Source: Gymnogyps californianus
Taxonomy: Eukaryota; Chordata; Aves; Accipitriformes; Cathartidae
Assembly (NCBI RefSeq): GCF_018139145.2
Contig: NC_059477.1
Location: 37,020,502 to 37,084,501, forward strand
Direction of reading: 5' to 3'
DNA: 64,000 nucleotides
The notes below the pieces were generated by a model. It saw nothing but the letters and a program-made list of their open reading frames with translations. It did not search any database and had not been told where the DNA came from. The position numbers were made by a program, and so were the translations under genes. Within the stretch, counting starts at the first letter, position 1. Each line of letters begins with the position of its first letter. This document shows positions 14,041-27,500 of this stretch, one piece after another.

Positions 14041-15372
14041 TGGAAATTCTACGGTCAAATACCCAATTAAAAAAAAAGTTTCTTTCTGTTTTGAAAAAAA
14101 TTCAGTTACTTGTAGAAGTGTGATGAAAGCAATGGCTGTGATAATGTTCTGACTGGGTTTTTAGTGCCTTCAGGAGGGAAGATCAGAGAAAGACAAGGTA
14201 CAATTAAAAAGAGAAGGGAATAAAGTACATGGTGTAGCCTGAGCAGGAATTGAAAACAGATAAAAAGAAAAGTTTTATGTTATATTCCTTCTCCACCCAC
14301 GTTCCCAAAGCTCCTTTAAAAGCTGACATTCTGGAAAAAATTGTTACAGTTCTGGTTACATCACAGGCCACTTTATCAAGCCTGTTATGATGTCACCACA
14401 GCTGCAAAATTATTTCAAGTCTTATTACTCACATATTGTTTTTATAATTTTTCATTATGTATAACTGTTACATTAAAAACTGTAAACACCAACTGTAAGT
14501 TTGTTTGACCTTCCACTAAGAATTCAAGAGTGACTTAGTTAGTTGTAGTTTTATTGCATTGTTTTATTTTTATTACCATGCTATGGAAAACATGTTCATA
14601 TTACTGAAATCCATCTGAGAGAGATCTTATTACCTGGAAAAAATTTTTTTTTTGATCTTTATACATCAAAGGTAATCCTTTTCAAGTCTACAATTGGTTT
14701 AGGGCCAGCCACGTGAATGCCACTTTTATACTTGTTTTCTAAGAATGACTATGTCAGAAAACCCCCTCTTCCTCAATGCCCTTTAGTTTACCTTATTTTT
14801 GTTTTTCTCTTTAGAAATGTATAACTATATATTAATTATATTTCTTTTCCACTGGTGCAAAGCAGAATCCAGCCATCAATGCCTTAAAGCATTAACTGGG
14901 AGTAAGGAAATTTTATTTGCATTGTTATTAAGTCTGGGACATTTTCCCTATTTAGCATCAAAGAATTATTTTCTCATGTATTTTTTCCAGTTAGTATGTG
15001 AGCCTGAAATTATTTGGAGTTTTTTGGGTCTGAATATCTGTTGTCTCTGTTGGACTTCAGCTTGATGCAAACTACCTACAGTACAGGCGAGATAAAATCT
15101 GAACCTTGAACTAAATCTTATCCTACATAAACTCCTGTCTTTGAAATAGAAGTAACTTTCATCTGAGCTTCTGAGAGGAGTGTTTGAAAACAGGACTGAG
15201 ATCTGAATTTCATGGCCTGATCCTGTCTTGCTGATTTGAATTGTCCTATAGTTACACTGAAGTTATTTTGATTAGGTTAGTAAAGGAAACTGTTTCTGAT
15301 TCAGTCTGATTCATCATGCCCAGACTTCTTTCTCATGACTGATTAAACAAAACACCATTTATTGTGTGTGCC

Positions 15373-15388
15373 GGTTACTATGGTAACC
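15373..15388. promoter_or_regulatory. RFX-type X-box palindrome
   Basis: GGTTACTATGGTAACC consists of perfect six-base arms (GGTTAC and GTAACC) around TATG. It closely fits the X-box bound by RFX proteins (GTNRCC, 0-3 bases, RGYAAC), which control ciliary and MHC class II genes among others. No promoter or CpG island is next to it, so if used it would be a distal element. A 16-base match can arise by chance, so function is only inferred. Confidence 0.5.
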
Positions 15389-15618
15389 AGAAACACTGAA
15401 CATCAATGAAACTGATTAGAAATTGTGATTCTTTATATTCAGAAACATATCTTTTGTGTGGAGACTTTCTTATAAGTTTGGATTCATGAGTTAGCTTTGG
15501 GAAAGCAATCTCTAAATTTGCTCCCATAAATATGTATGGACATAGGTGCACACTAGTAATTTGTATGTGCAAATTAGCATTTTCAGAAGAAGCAAAGAAA
15601 GGCAAATCGTTTGTTTAA

Positions 15619-15700
15619 GATGTGGATCTGGGAAGCCTGAGTTCTTTCCCAGATTCAAACACAAACATCTTGTTTGGCCTTGGACCTTGTCACATAAAGA
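15619..15700 (+). mobile_element. MIR-like SINE fragment
   Basis: TGGATCTGGGAAGCCTGAG, TTCTTTCCCAGATTCAAACAC and CATCTTGTTTGGCCTTGGACC appear in the order of the MIR left part (gggagtcaggaaacctgagttctagtcccagctctg ... tgtgaccttggg). The copy ends in a T run at 15702. Identity is moderate, as expected for an old amniote SINE. Confidence 0.5.
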
Positions 15701-16901
15701 ATTTTTTTTAAAAGGCCCGTACTTTTGGGCTTTTCTGTTTTCAGGCACAATAGGTACCTTAAGCCCGTTTTTTTCAGATATTCTGTATTTCTGTGATTTT
15801 AGTTGCCATCTGTGAGAAACTTTAGTTGTTTCCCACTCTAAAAATCATGTCTTAAAGCAAGGCAATATAGCATAAATACTTTGTTTTCATGTAATAGCCC
15901 ACTGCGCGGAACATTTTTTCACTTCCCTTTTCTGGACCATTGATGAGATTTTCTTAAAATAAGAAGGAAGTTGTTGTTTTCTTCTACCAATAGGTTCCAA
16001 TTGTTAGATTTGTTTAGTGCTGTCTTTTTCAAACAAGGAACATATGAACTAATCAGACCATTTTCATTTATGAATGAAGATTATATATAATGGATGTCAT
16101 TTGACATGAAGATTATAGCAGGATGAATCTAACTTCAAAAATGAATCTAGCTTGGCCTGAATCAATTGTGTGGAAAAGAGAAGGAGCTTTCATCTTGCCT
16201 CATGTAACAGTATTCAGTGATTTTTACTATTCCTGTAAGTGCACCTGCTTAGGCCTTGGAAGAGGACGCTAAACGTATGCAGAAGTTGTCTTTGCACTTA
16301 CTCTTTTACCTGTGAAAGGATATCTCCCTGTTTGTTATCTATGTCTGGAGTGAGATTCCATTCTTTTTCCTTCTGTTTACATGAACGCTTCAGGGACAGG
16401 CATTAGCTCCTAATGCCTTAGCCCTTATAAACTCCTAGTAGACAAGTTCAGAGATCTTAAATATGAAAGTAGTTTGGCTAGACCGGGATGGTGAGAAGCT
16501 TAACATTGCCAAAGTCTGAAACATTAATGTGGTGGATTCAGTATGAGGTATCTGAGAATTATTTTTTTTTTTCCCCCACAAGGAGACCTGAAATGAGCTA
16601 GCATGAAGAATGAATTTACGAATTCCCTATAGAATATGATTTGTCCTGGCCATGGGAAGGTCACTGGTAGGGCAGTGTAGGTAGGATTAGAGATACAGAC
16701 TTGGCTTGACGATTTATTTTTAGTTTGAAACTAATATCACTTTTCTGTTATAGTGCTCATTTGCAGTCCATGACAGATGGGAAGAATCCACAGCCATTTG
16801 AACTGCTTATAATATTTCAGCATTTACCACTGAAAGCCTGTAGTTCATTGTGTGTTATTTTAGAGAGAAGTGATTAAAACAAAAAAATAACATAAATCAA
16901 A

Positions 16902-16980
16902 TTTTCTTTCTCTCCTTCTTTTCTCTCTCCCCCCTCTTCTCTCTTTCTCTTTCTCTCTCTCCCCCCTTCTTTTCTTCTTT
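16902..16980. repeat. 79-bp pure polypyrimidine tract with mirror symmetry
   Basis: Every base from 16902 to 16980 is C or T on the + strand. The two ends carry CTTCTTTTC-like words followed or preceded by a run of six C, arranged roughly as mirror images around a TCTCTTTCTCTTTCTCT centre. Mirror-symmetric homopurine-homopyrimidine tracts can fold into triplex (H-DNA). Confidence 0.85.
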
Positions 16981-19900
16981 GGAAGGGCTCCAAGAGATAC
17001 ATTAGGAAATCTAATGCCAAATGCCAACAAAGACTGAACTACTATCAGGATAAGGCTTTTAAATACTTTTTGTTAGAACATAAAAAGGGCATACAAACTA
17101 AAGACTTTTTTTATTTTACCGGATTACAGATAAAATGCTGAAAACCCAGTCATCTCAATCAGACATTAAGCTTTCTGAAAGAATTCCACTTGACTTTAAT
17201 AATTGTGTAACAGCTTTTTGTCCAAAGCTTTGTTTAAAATAAAGCTTGGGAGTTTGACACCCAGACATGTTTGTTCCAATCTACTTATAATAGGAGTGTT
17301 TAGTACTCCTTAACTGCAGATGCCCATGAACTTTAAAAGGCGCTGAGGGATTGTTAAACACACACTGAGACTCAAGGAAGTGATTTTTTATTTTATTTGA
17401 GAAAATTATCCAAAATATGGCAGAGGAGCTGATAGTAGAATTCAAGACTCTCTTCTCTGTTCAGCACCATAACTTTGGAAGATACTGCTTCATTATTCCT
17501 GTACTCCATGGGAATATTAATTTCAGCAAAAACTCTTACAAGAGTAAACTTGTATTTGCCAACATTCCTTTGCTATTGATACGAATTAATAAAAGCATTA
17601 ACAAGTTACAGACTATTCTTTATCATTGTCTCTATTGTTAATCTCTCCCAGAAGATGATGAAAGCTGCCAGGACTGCCAGATAACAGCTCGGTACTTGTT
17701 TGACTGTTCAGGAAGTAGTATCCTAAATAGAACAAATTCCTATATTCCTCTAATAAACATAAACTACGATGTGGTGAATGAGATACTACATGACAGTGCT
17801 AAAATGCAGAAAGTGTCCAGGGAGGTGGGTTCAGGTCTCAGTCATGGAATGGGCACTTTTATGGCCTTCTTGGATATGAAGCTACATCATAACCCACACA
17901 GTGGTAAGATTAGGTAGGAAAAGGTCATGTAGGAAAATTGCTTAATTTTGGTGTACCAGCAGCAATAATCAGACAAGAATGAACGTGGAATGATATCTTC
18001 AGGCCCTGCCTAAAGCTCTTTTGTAAAACTACTTAGCAGACTGGCTAAGATTGTAAGACTTAATTAGTGTATGGTAGGTATGAATGAAAACATGATTCTT
18101 AGGAACAAGGGATGGGTGAATAGTCAAGTCACAGTGGGAATCCCGAAATCCACTGAAAACAGAGGGATTTAATGGTGCCACTAATGTGTCTAACTTCTGC
18201 TAATGCCACTAATAGTTTCTCTGTAGGTCAACTATTCTCTCTGTGCCTTTCTCCACTGTAGTGTACTGACGACTGAGCTTAGGCTACCATATTCATTTGC
18301 TGGTGTCGGTGGCAATAGACTCAGCTGACTGCACTGACATGTATGAGATATTGCTGCCAAAGATATAGGGGAGAGATTTATTTTGTAAAACAATTTCTGC
18401 CCATTTCATATAAAAATCTTCCTCTGCCAAAGGGTTATATAAACTCCAAAGTTAATCAGTACCGCAAAACAAGTGGTCTTTAGTAGACAGCAATTAAGGA
18501 ATTAGGGGGGTTCTCTAAAAGGGAAAGTCCTTTGCAGTAAAATAGGTGCCATGAAAGTGACAAAGCGATTATGTGGCTTCTTTGGTGTGCAAAGGAAATG
18601 CTAGTCAAACTGGCTCCAAGACCCAGCAGGTGGGTTCCCCACCTGAATGGTCCCTGGAACATGTGGCTGCACCTCAGAACAAAAGGAAGTAAACAATTTT
18701 GGATGGGCTCACAGACAGAGTCTGAGCCATGAGATAAAATCTTGAAAGAAAGAGACAAGGCTTAAATTCACTTTTAAGGAGGAAGAGGTTTTGGACTAGG
18801 ATGGAAAAAAGGAAAACTGAGAATTGTCAAAAGGAACTGTAAATAAAAGTAGATTAAGGTAATATAAAGATTCAGTGTCCACTGGCTGGTCATTTGTCTC
18901 TTGAAAGAAACCACTTCTCAAGTTGCTATGGACGAACTGATCGGTACAATGAGAATTCATTAACAGAAACACAAACCTTTCTTGTTATTAATGCTAACCC
19001 ATTTTTGTTAGCCTGTTGTTCCAATGTCCTGTGCTTCGGGGACAGTTACAGGATGTAAGTCCATCAGTACAGAAAGGAGGGAACTTTATAAGAATGGGAC
19101 AGAAAGCAGGTGTGTGATGGACTGTGGAACTACGTCCTTCTTGTTATAAATAATCTAATCTAATTTATTTTGTCCTTTTCTGGTCACTTCAATTCTGTTC
19201 ATTTTTGTTCATGTTAATTTAGTTTTCCTGTTCTCGTTTTCTGTATTCTAGCTAAGACAAAGAATGATATCGGCCTGCATATCTGATCTGCTTGCTGCTG
19301 GATGTTGGAATTAGAGATGAACAAGAACCCTACTATGTCATAAACTATAATGAATTATATTGGTTTTTATGCTCTGGTTTTGCCTGCCTCATTTGATTCC
19401 CTATATATCTGCTCCGCTATTTCACACCTCTCTATTCTTTTCCAATTAGTTTTTGTTTCTCCCCTTTTTTGCCACTCTTGTTATGGTGGTGATTTCTGTA
19501 CAGTGGACAGCTGTCCGCCAGGAACTAGTTTCACCCCCCAGTTTACTTCTCAGTTGCCCAGTTGTAGTGACTTTCAGTCACTAGTGACCTGGATCCCATT
19601 CATACCTTTGACCTGAGCTCAATGCCTTTTTCTGTAATGGGCTCTGATTAGCTGCTGACAGGGGCAGGGAGGAGAAACTACAAATCCTTCTATTGTGAAA
19701 CAGAGTCTGACCTTCCATTCACTGAAGTCAGTGATTCCCAGGGAATCAGGATTGGGTCCAAAGTCTTGAAAGAAGCTTAAGCTATTTAAATTTTCATGTG
19801 TAGCAACAGAAATGGCATTCTTGGCTCTCTAAATTACAGCTTTCACAAGGCCAATGTTGCTGTTTATTCTCTCTTGCCATACTATCTTAGTTATGAATTC

Positions 19901-22900
19901 ATCATGTTAGAGACCCTAAAATACAGAGTCAAACAATGCCACTTACAATGATCCAGAGTCCTCATTACCTTCCTTCTTTAGCTATGGGCAGCTAGTCCTG
20001 CATACATCATCCTAACAATATTTACCCGAAGCCATGAAAACTGCTGGAATTGTGCTTTGCCTCTGCTATACAAAGTACACTTTTTAATAGGCATGGGTCA
20101 AAAGCAAATTGACTTTTTAGAGGGAAACAGGCTGCTCCTCAAAAACTATTAGGGATTCTGTCATCTGGAATATCCCTATCCTGTTGACCTTATTTACAGA
20201 TTTCATGAAAAATACAGCATCATAACATTGATGTATAGACCCTCTAGCATTCAATTTCTTTAAAGGATGCCTCCATATGAAATAAGGATGCTGGTCATGA
20301 ATCCATGCATGCTGAGGCAATACTAATGAGACTAAGCACTATGGAATAGATTGCACACAAAGGCTTTTTTAAAATGTAGTCATACGCTTTGGAAATAAAG
20401 CAATTTGGCACCTTACTAGGGCTACAAATGAGGTAGTGTTATGGGAGGGGGAGTCAGGTAATAAAAGTGACAGTTGTGGAGTGTTATTGACAGCTTTTTT
20501 TGTAATTGCAAACTGGATCTGCATTTATCCACATTGTCCAAGCTCTGGTCTTCTTTAGGAGTAAAACACAGCCATAGGATGGCAACATTTCATTCGGTCT
20601 GTTGGAATAATACTTTATCATAAGCAATTAAAACATCTTTTATTATTATTTTTATGCTTTTTATTATGATAATCATGCTCACAACCATAATTCAAATGCT
20701 CCAAGGACCATACAAAGCAAGTAGGTAAGATAGAAGTCAGGTGTTATACAAGTTGAAGGAACAATTTGAGGGCAAGAAAGAAAAGCTGGATTTTTTGAGA
20801 GGGAGAAAGTAGGTGGGCTCCATTAGGAGCATGAGTCTGCACAGTGGAAAGTAAAGGGAAAGGAACTGTGCAAGGGAGACAAATAAAGGAAGGGTATTTT
20901 AACAGCTTTGATGATGATTTTAACAGATTGATGAGGACCAAAGCTGAGGTGTATAGAAAGTGAGGGAGGCTAGAGGAAATAATCAGCAAGAAAAAAGATT
21001 CAGTAGAAATATAGGAATTCTTTCTGGCTACCCAGACATCCCTATTTTGGCTGGTTTGGATCTGACGTTTATCTGGCCGTTCTCTGGACTCTGTCACATT
21101 GTGCACAGTGAGGGGAAGTGCTGCCTGCTCGCTGCCCAGCGTAGTTCTGGGCTGGGATTGCTGGCCGAGGGCTGGCCCGGGTCTGTGGTACTGCAGTGCT
21201 ACGCTGTCTGATGAGAGACTCGGCAATAGCAGAAAGCAGAGCAGTGACCCCTTTCTCCCTGATAATGACTGCCTGCAGCAATCCAAACCATGGGTAAAGA
21301 TGAGAACATTTCCTAAGCTCAAGCAGTTACAGGGGAATGTTTATACCAAAGCATGAAGACAGATATCAGAAATGTTTTTTAATTAGTATAAGTACAGAGA
21401 TCGAGATCATACTCTGCATGGATTACTAGATGGGGGGTACAAATCACGTATTGAGATTTATTAGGGAGTTATTAAGCAAAGGGGAACTCAGAGAGGAACA
21501 CAGACAAATGAAAAAGAGTGGCTGAGCACCGTCAGTAGGCATGGGCCTTCATTGATCACCAGTCAAAATTTAGAGTGAAGAGATCAGGATTCCTTAAAGA
21601 TTCGGATTGAACTCTAAGGAAGATTCAAGAGAGGTGAAAACACTGAGCTTAGAAATACGAGTAATAACGTGTTATTTTGTCTAGAACTGCAAATGGCAAT
21701 TGCTTTTGGGAACCTGTTCAAGAGAATAGACTTACTTGAAACAAACAGGCTTGGGATTCCTGGGCCTATTGCTGATAAGGGATGGTAAACTGAGAACCTG
21801 TAGTCCAAAAGATCAAACAACAGACGTCTACTGATGCTTAGGCAAATTTGAATGGACATTGGGGAAGCCTAGGGTGTGTTCAGTTAAGGGGGTTCTGCCA
21901 GGCTCGTGACTTCTCCATTTGTTTTTAGTGTCTCCATCTTCTCTCTTATTTAAACAAACATAGCAAGAGAGCCTGGAAAGGCTGTAAGTGTTTATTCTGC
22001 TTATCTTTCCTGTAATTTCAGTGAATTCTGTACTTGTCTGGAATGCTCTAATCTTATTTGTGATCTTTGGGTCACAATACAATGGCAATCATTGTAAAAT
22101 GATAGTATTTATGAATGTGAATGTATGGTCATCTTTACCATGTATGCATGTCATTAACAAAATGACAGCAAAATACTATGGGGATTATCTAATTATCTTT
22201 CAAAATATCTCTGTTTTCTCTTTTAAGTTGAAATGTAGGTGCTTTTTTAATTAAAGTGGTATCAGTCTGTAAAAGCGATGCTATATCTTGCAAAGAAAAC
22301 AATTTATCAGTGTGACATAATTCATCATAATTCAGCATTCAGATGTACAAGGGATCACATATACAAATACATTCTGAAGTGCTTTCTAATAACATAAAAT
22401 AGAATAAAATAAAATAAAATACAACTGTGTTTCTGTGATACAAAATAGTCTTTTGCCTGTAAGGATAAAGTTATCAGGAATAAAGATCTTTAGACTGAAA
22501 CAAGTATGTTCATTTACCTTTCATAACCTTGACTAGCAGTACATTTTGTCTCTGGTATATAGAAATTTATAGCAAGTGTTGCACACACTTTTAGCCTGCA
22601 TTTTTTGTATGATCAATAGATCAGAATTGAATGATATTAGTAGCTTAGAGTCAGCAATTCAGTTTAATAGACAGCTTATGAAATTATGCACAACCTTATA
22701 GGCCTTTAAAACAATGTTAAAAATCAATTTCATGTTTGGCAAACAGTCAGTGTAGCTCTGTCAATACGGAGTGACACACTGAGGTCATACAGTAGCAAAT
22801 TCTGCTCTCAGGTGGTCATATAATGAAACAATAACACCATTAAAATCAGTGGGGTGACTAACTTTACAACAGCGCGTAATGGGGCAGGATGTGAATTTTA

Positions 22901-24009
22901 TGGGAAGAGTCTCTTCCCATTGGAGTTGAACAGTTAGGTGCCAGATGTAGGCTACTGACATGAATGGAGTTTAGATTTTCACTGATGGGTTGAAGCCTAC
23001 CATTTTTGCTCACAAAAATGTCTAATCAGCGTATATATATGTCAACACATATACATCGATTATATATACTGATAGATTGAGTTAGTTCGTAAGTAATCAT
23101 TCTTCTAATAAATGATAAAAATAACGTTCTATGTGACATTGCTTACTGAAAATTTGACACCTGACTCTCATTTGTCTCCTCCAAATTGTATATGACAATG
23201 CAAATCCTCATACATCAGGGTGCTCTGTGCAGCATAAATATGCTGTTTTGAAGAAAAGAAACAAATCCTGGGACAAATCTCTGTCTTCTGTAATCATTGT
23301 GCTGACATGTAATGGTTGACATATTTTAAGCAGGTAAAATTAACTCCTTTTCCAATCATGAAAGTTCGCTTCTGCCCTTAACAACATACATCCTTTTCTA
23401 TACACATCAATAGAGTCAACTCCTATAGGTGTTCATGTGTGCACCCTAGCTAAAATGAGTCTTATTTTTCTGAGATAAGTAAACTTGGGCTGTGACTGCC
23501 AGCCATTCTCAACTTGTGCAACCAGAGAAGAAAGCGAAGGACCCCATGTAACAGGAGACATATAACACGTTACAGAATTTCATCCTGAATGCCTGATTGT
23601 TTTTCACAGTGATTTTTTCAGTGAATTTCTACATTTGATGAAAGTTTTTGGGCTTGAAAATTTCCAGCTCTTTATTTTCATCTGGGTGAGTTTTAACAAT
23701 TAGTGGATGCAAACTTCAAGGCTGTAACTGACTACTGTCCTTTTTTGGGAAATAAATTAGTTAAACTTATGGCTTATGATAATTACAGCATGTCATATGA
23801 AATGATATTTATGGGAGCTAATCTGTCTTAATCACTTGTAACAGAAGGCACTTTGTTGAGAGGATTAAGCAGGACTTCAGAACAATTGATTTCACCTTCA
23901 GTTGTATAAAGGGGAAAACCAAGTAAGTTCCACATGTTTCTGGTTTAGTTTTCTCCAAGACCATAAACTAAATCATTATTGCTGCTGTTAGAGCTTATTT
24001 ATTGTTTTA
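16981..24009. other. Noncoding stretch, no gene seen; one GC-richer patch
   Basis: No recognisable exon. A GC-richer patch near 21050-21290 underlies the longest frame outside repeats (192 codons, minus strand, 20744-21322). That frame has no domain, low-complexity hydrophobic ends and no splice context I can support. A stretch near 23750-23880 has the mixed composition of conserved noncoding DNA but cannot be tested here. Confidence 0.6.
22390..22422. repeat. Short AAAAT-type microsatellite
   Basis: About five tandem units of AATAA/AATAG pentamers (ATAAAATAGAATAAAATAAA and onward). Ordinary simple repeat. Confidence 0.75.
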
Positions 24010-24553
24010 TGTCGGGGAACAGCAAGGGCCTGCTACCACTTAAGGGAAGGTGAGCCTGGTGCCAAGGGTGACCCCCATGGTGGCAGTGCCCTCACTGATC
24101 CTGGCACAGTCCTACAGGATCTGACCATGGTGTCAGAGCCAGGAGCCGGTAACAGGATCCATCAACAGCCCCAGACAAGGCAAGCGATAAACCAGGTCCA
24201 GGGCCACAGGGAGCCCAGTCAGGAATGAAAGGAGACAGGGCCAGAGACAGGACTGGAGACAAGGCTACAATATGGGTCCAAAGTCCAACCAGGAGGTGAG
24301 GCCAAAGACAGGACTTAGAGACAATCTATAACATACATCTGAAGCACGCATGCAGCCAACAAGCTGCCTACCATGTAGGTCCAAGGTCCAGCCAGGAGGC
24401 AAGCCTGGAGGCAAGCATACCTAGAAAATAGTTCAGGCAAGGACTGAAAGCCTGGACTTGAATGGAGCCCCTGGGCCCAGGGGCAGGGGAGTGGGTCCCA
24501 GGTGAGGCAGGTCAGGGCCATTAAGACCTGTTAGTGCCCGCAGATCCCTGGCA
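24010..24553 (-). mobile_element. Solo LTR copy B with perfect TTTTA target-site duplication
   Basis: This GC-rich block of 544 bp starts TGTCGGGGAACAGC and ends CCCTGGCA, so it has the TG...CA ends of an LTR. It is flanked by an exact five-base duplication, TTTTA at 24005-24009 and 24554-24558. A 5-bp duplication fits class III (ERVL-type) or some class II elements. Its reverse complement matches the block at 2899-3240. Inside it has direct repeats: GGTCCAA(A/G)GTCCA and CCAGGAGG occur near 24275 and 24378, and AGACAGGACT near 24244 and 24306. No internal retroviral region follows, so it is a solo LTR left by recombination. The minus sign is only relative to copy A. I do not recognise the family name. 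Confidence 0.75.
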
Positions 24554-24558
24554 TTTTA

Positions 24559-27500
24559 GAAAAGATAGTCCTTTCCCTGAAGAAATTTGTCTACGAGAGA
24601 AAAATAGGGGTCGTTGTTAAAAAAAGAAATTGTGCACCTCAGTTTCTCAACGCGTCTTAGTAGTGCAGGTTATCTCTGTCTTTGCAGAGGCAAAATTAAG
24701 TAATCGTTTAACTAATATTTTAGATGTTTTTCATAGAAGGAATCACAATGTAACAGGGGAGTTGAGAGAATAACTGGAAAGCCTATAATGGTATTTTAAA
24801 ATTTTGTACCTCTAATATGTGATCACTACCAAAGCTCTGAAAATAAATGACAGAATTTGAAGCTGCTCTATAGTAATTTTTGAATATTTTATATTAACCT
24901 GTATGTTATTGTGGCATTGAATGCATTAACCCAGTGTGTTTGTCTAAAAGGCAGTGGGAGGATGAAGAAGCAGGAAAAAAGAAATTATTGCTGCGAAGTG
25001 CCTTATCTTGAGCCCACACTTGAGAGCTATCGAGGGACAATAGTTGAGCCATTGGTTTTGAGAACTTTGTCTTAATCTCCTGCTGAGTTTACAGTACCGG
25101 TTTTATCTAGGAAGGGCAAACTGAGAATACAGAAGAATAAACCACTTGTGACTCTGGGTGTTTAAATGGGATTCTTCCTCAAAAGAGAGGTTAGTGTTTT
25201 GTTGGGGGAGATGGGCTGACTTGCAATATTTGAAATAGTAAGGCCTGCCCATCCTAATGGGCAATGGAGTGAGCCTTTGACAAAGATAAAACAGAAATGT
25301 CTCCATCTTTTCAGAATCTCATTTTTTTTAATGACTGCTTTGATTCTACAGTTAAATAATGAATGTTTTCACGTTCAGGAGCTGTTTTGTCAATATTTAT
25401 GCCTGTCAGTATGTCATTGACTCTAAAGTGGGACCAAACAGGCTGTTAACTGACCTAATGCATATATCGCTGATTCCTGTTAAACTGAATGTGTCTAACT
25501 GAATAATACCATCAATTCAAAATACCAGTTTTGTATTTATTCTAGTTTAGTAAATCAGGGCTGGGTAAAGACACAATGCGGCTATGAATGATGAGCTTTA
25601 GCACAAATGGGGAAATTACAACTGTCTTGTGCCTCCTAGATCCACTTCCAAGTAAATCCTTCTGTATGAACTTATTTCTGTTCTTGGTGGTTGTACTCCA
25701 GATTTAATGGTATAAAGCATCCGTCACTATGTGCTTTCTGTTTTTTATATTGCAAACATTAGAAGTGAGAAGAAATTCACTGCAGTGTTTTACACTAAAC
25801 ACTTTGTTACCACTCATGGGACCTGTTTAAGCCTAAATTATGAACTACTATGTAACAAATTTTGTAAAGCTGCAAAATTAAATGAAACAAATGCAACTGT
25901 TTACTTGGTAATTATTTAGCATATAATTTCCATGCTACTCTATGCTACTACATTGCAATTAAGTGATCAATAGTGACTACTAGTGCCAGGAGCACTCACA
26001 TTGTATCTGTGGCCTGCAGATAAGCTGTTATCAAATGAAATGAGCTAAACTGCACAGGAAATACTGAAGGTACCGATCCATGCCACAGGTGGGTAATGCA
26101 GTTGTCATACAGCCTGGCTACATGCTTATTTCTGTCTATAAATTCAGAAAGATAATGCTACTATTCCATTTATCAGAAGTGCTGTATGGGCCCGTATGCT
26201 GAGAAGCCGATATAATATATGGCATAGATAGATCAGTTCAAAAGAGAAACAGATTGTAGCTCTGAATTACGCTGTTTATATTCCCAGAGAATTCAGCTTT
26301 GTAACTCATTAGGAGAAGGAGTCCTTGTTTCCAAAGTTATTCACTGAGAAACTAACAGCTAGTGAGTTTCTTTGTCACAAAGGAGTGGAGTATAGGAGTT
26401 AGGGGCCTCTTGTGTAGGCTTCACATGGCTGGTAGAGAATTCTCCTCTGCCTGGCTCTAGTACATGGGAAGCACTGATATTTCTGCTCTCCTATCAAGGA
26501 GAGATGGATGAGGGTGGCAGAAGGTATTGCAGCTTTGTATTTGTGCAGCCATTGCACAGTAGAGGGTAAGAGTGGAATTTCTCATTCAGTGTCCTGCTGG
26601 TTGTTGGATTCAGTCTTCACCCATTTATTACCGATTTCAGCAGTTCTTACAGTGGCAATGTGGCAGGTATGGTGATGAAACCTCTGCGGACTTTGCCCAA
26701 GATTTCCCCTGATGGTAAGGACAAAGATGGTAGTGTGCCAGCCAAGCGAATCGTAGGATGAGAGGTTATACTCGGAGTTTTGCTATTAAACTTTCATTGG
26801 AGTAGGACCAGGAGCCTTTTTAAGAAGTCTGCCACTTCGTAGCATGGGGAGGCCAATGAAATATTTCTCCTGGCTAAAAACTGACTGAATATTTGGAAGC
26901 TTGGAAGGAGAATTTCCATGGTTTTCAAACTACATATCAATGAGTTACTTGCGGTCTCTTCTTGTTGTTTACTTAACTGGTATTTTCAAATGTCTCTGTC
27001 GATTTCTGGCATTGAAATATGAGTAGGGGCATGACAATAGAAAGTGAAAAGGCACATTCCCCAGTTTTTGGGTACATTATTCCATGAATCTCTTTTGTCG
27101 TTGCACATGACCAATTGACCTTTGAAACTGTGTCAGAAATAACTCCGCATCTTGATGGATGACACTGACCTTAATAACAATAACAAAAAGAGAATAAAAA
27201 ATGCAGTCCCTTTTCTCTGTAATCACCATGGACTGCTGGCTGTCAGGCTCAGACTTTCCTTATTGTTCTTCTCATTTACAAGCCAGACAGCATTACAATG
27301 GATTTTACTTATTGGCTAGTACAAGAGCTAATGTGAGGATGGATAGTGTGAGTGCAGCAGCCAGAACTTCATGGTATTAACAGAGAGGGAAAGGAACTTG
27401 AGAGCTGACTTTAAATATGCGGCAGGGACTTTACAGACAGGAGTGTTATAGTCTGTTGTGGTAAACTGAGATTCACTGATGTTTTTCCAACTTTATTTCT

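Larger units (their letters stand above)
14041..16901. other. AT-rich noncoding stretch with X-box and one SINE fragment
   Basis: No coding exon could be supported. The notable items are the RFX-type palindrome at 15373-15388 and the MIR-like fragment at 15619-15700, listed separately. The rest is ordinary AT-rich sequence. Confidence 0.6.

Noticed and set aside
20744..21322. 192-codon frame on the minus strand
   Set aside because: It is the longest frame outside the LTRs, but has no domain, a biased Leu/Ser-rich composition, no splice or promoter context, and overlapping frames of similar quality on the other strand.
22750..22870. Phrases like ancient sauropsid repeats (for example AAATCAGTGGGGTGACTAA)
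   Set aside because: Resemblance is too weak to name a family or set borders without a library search.
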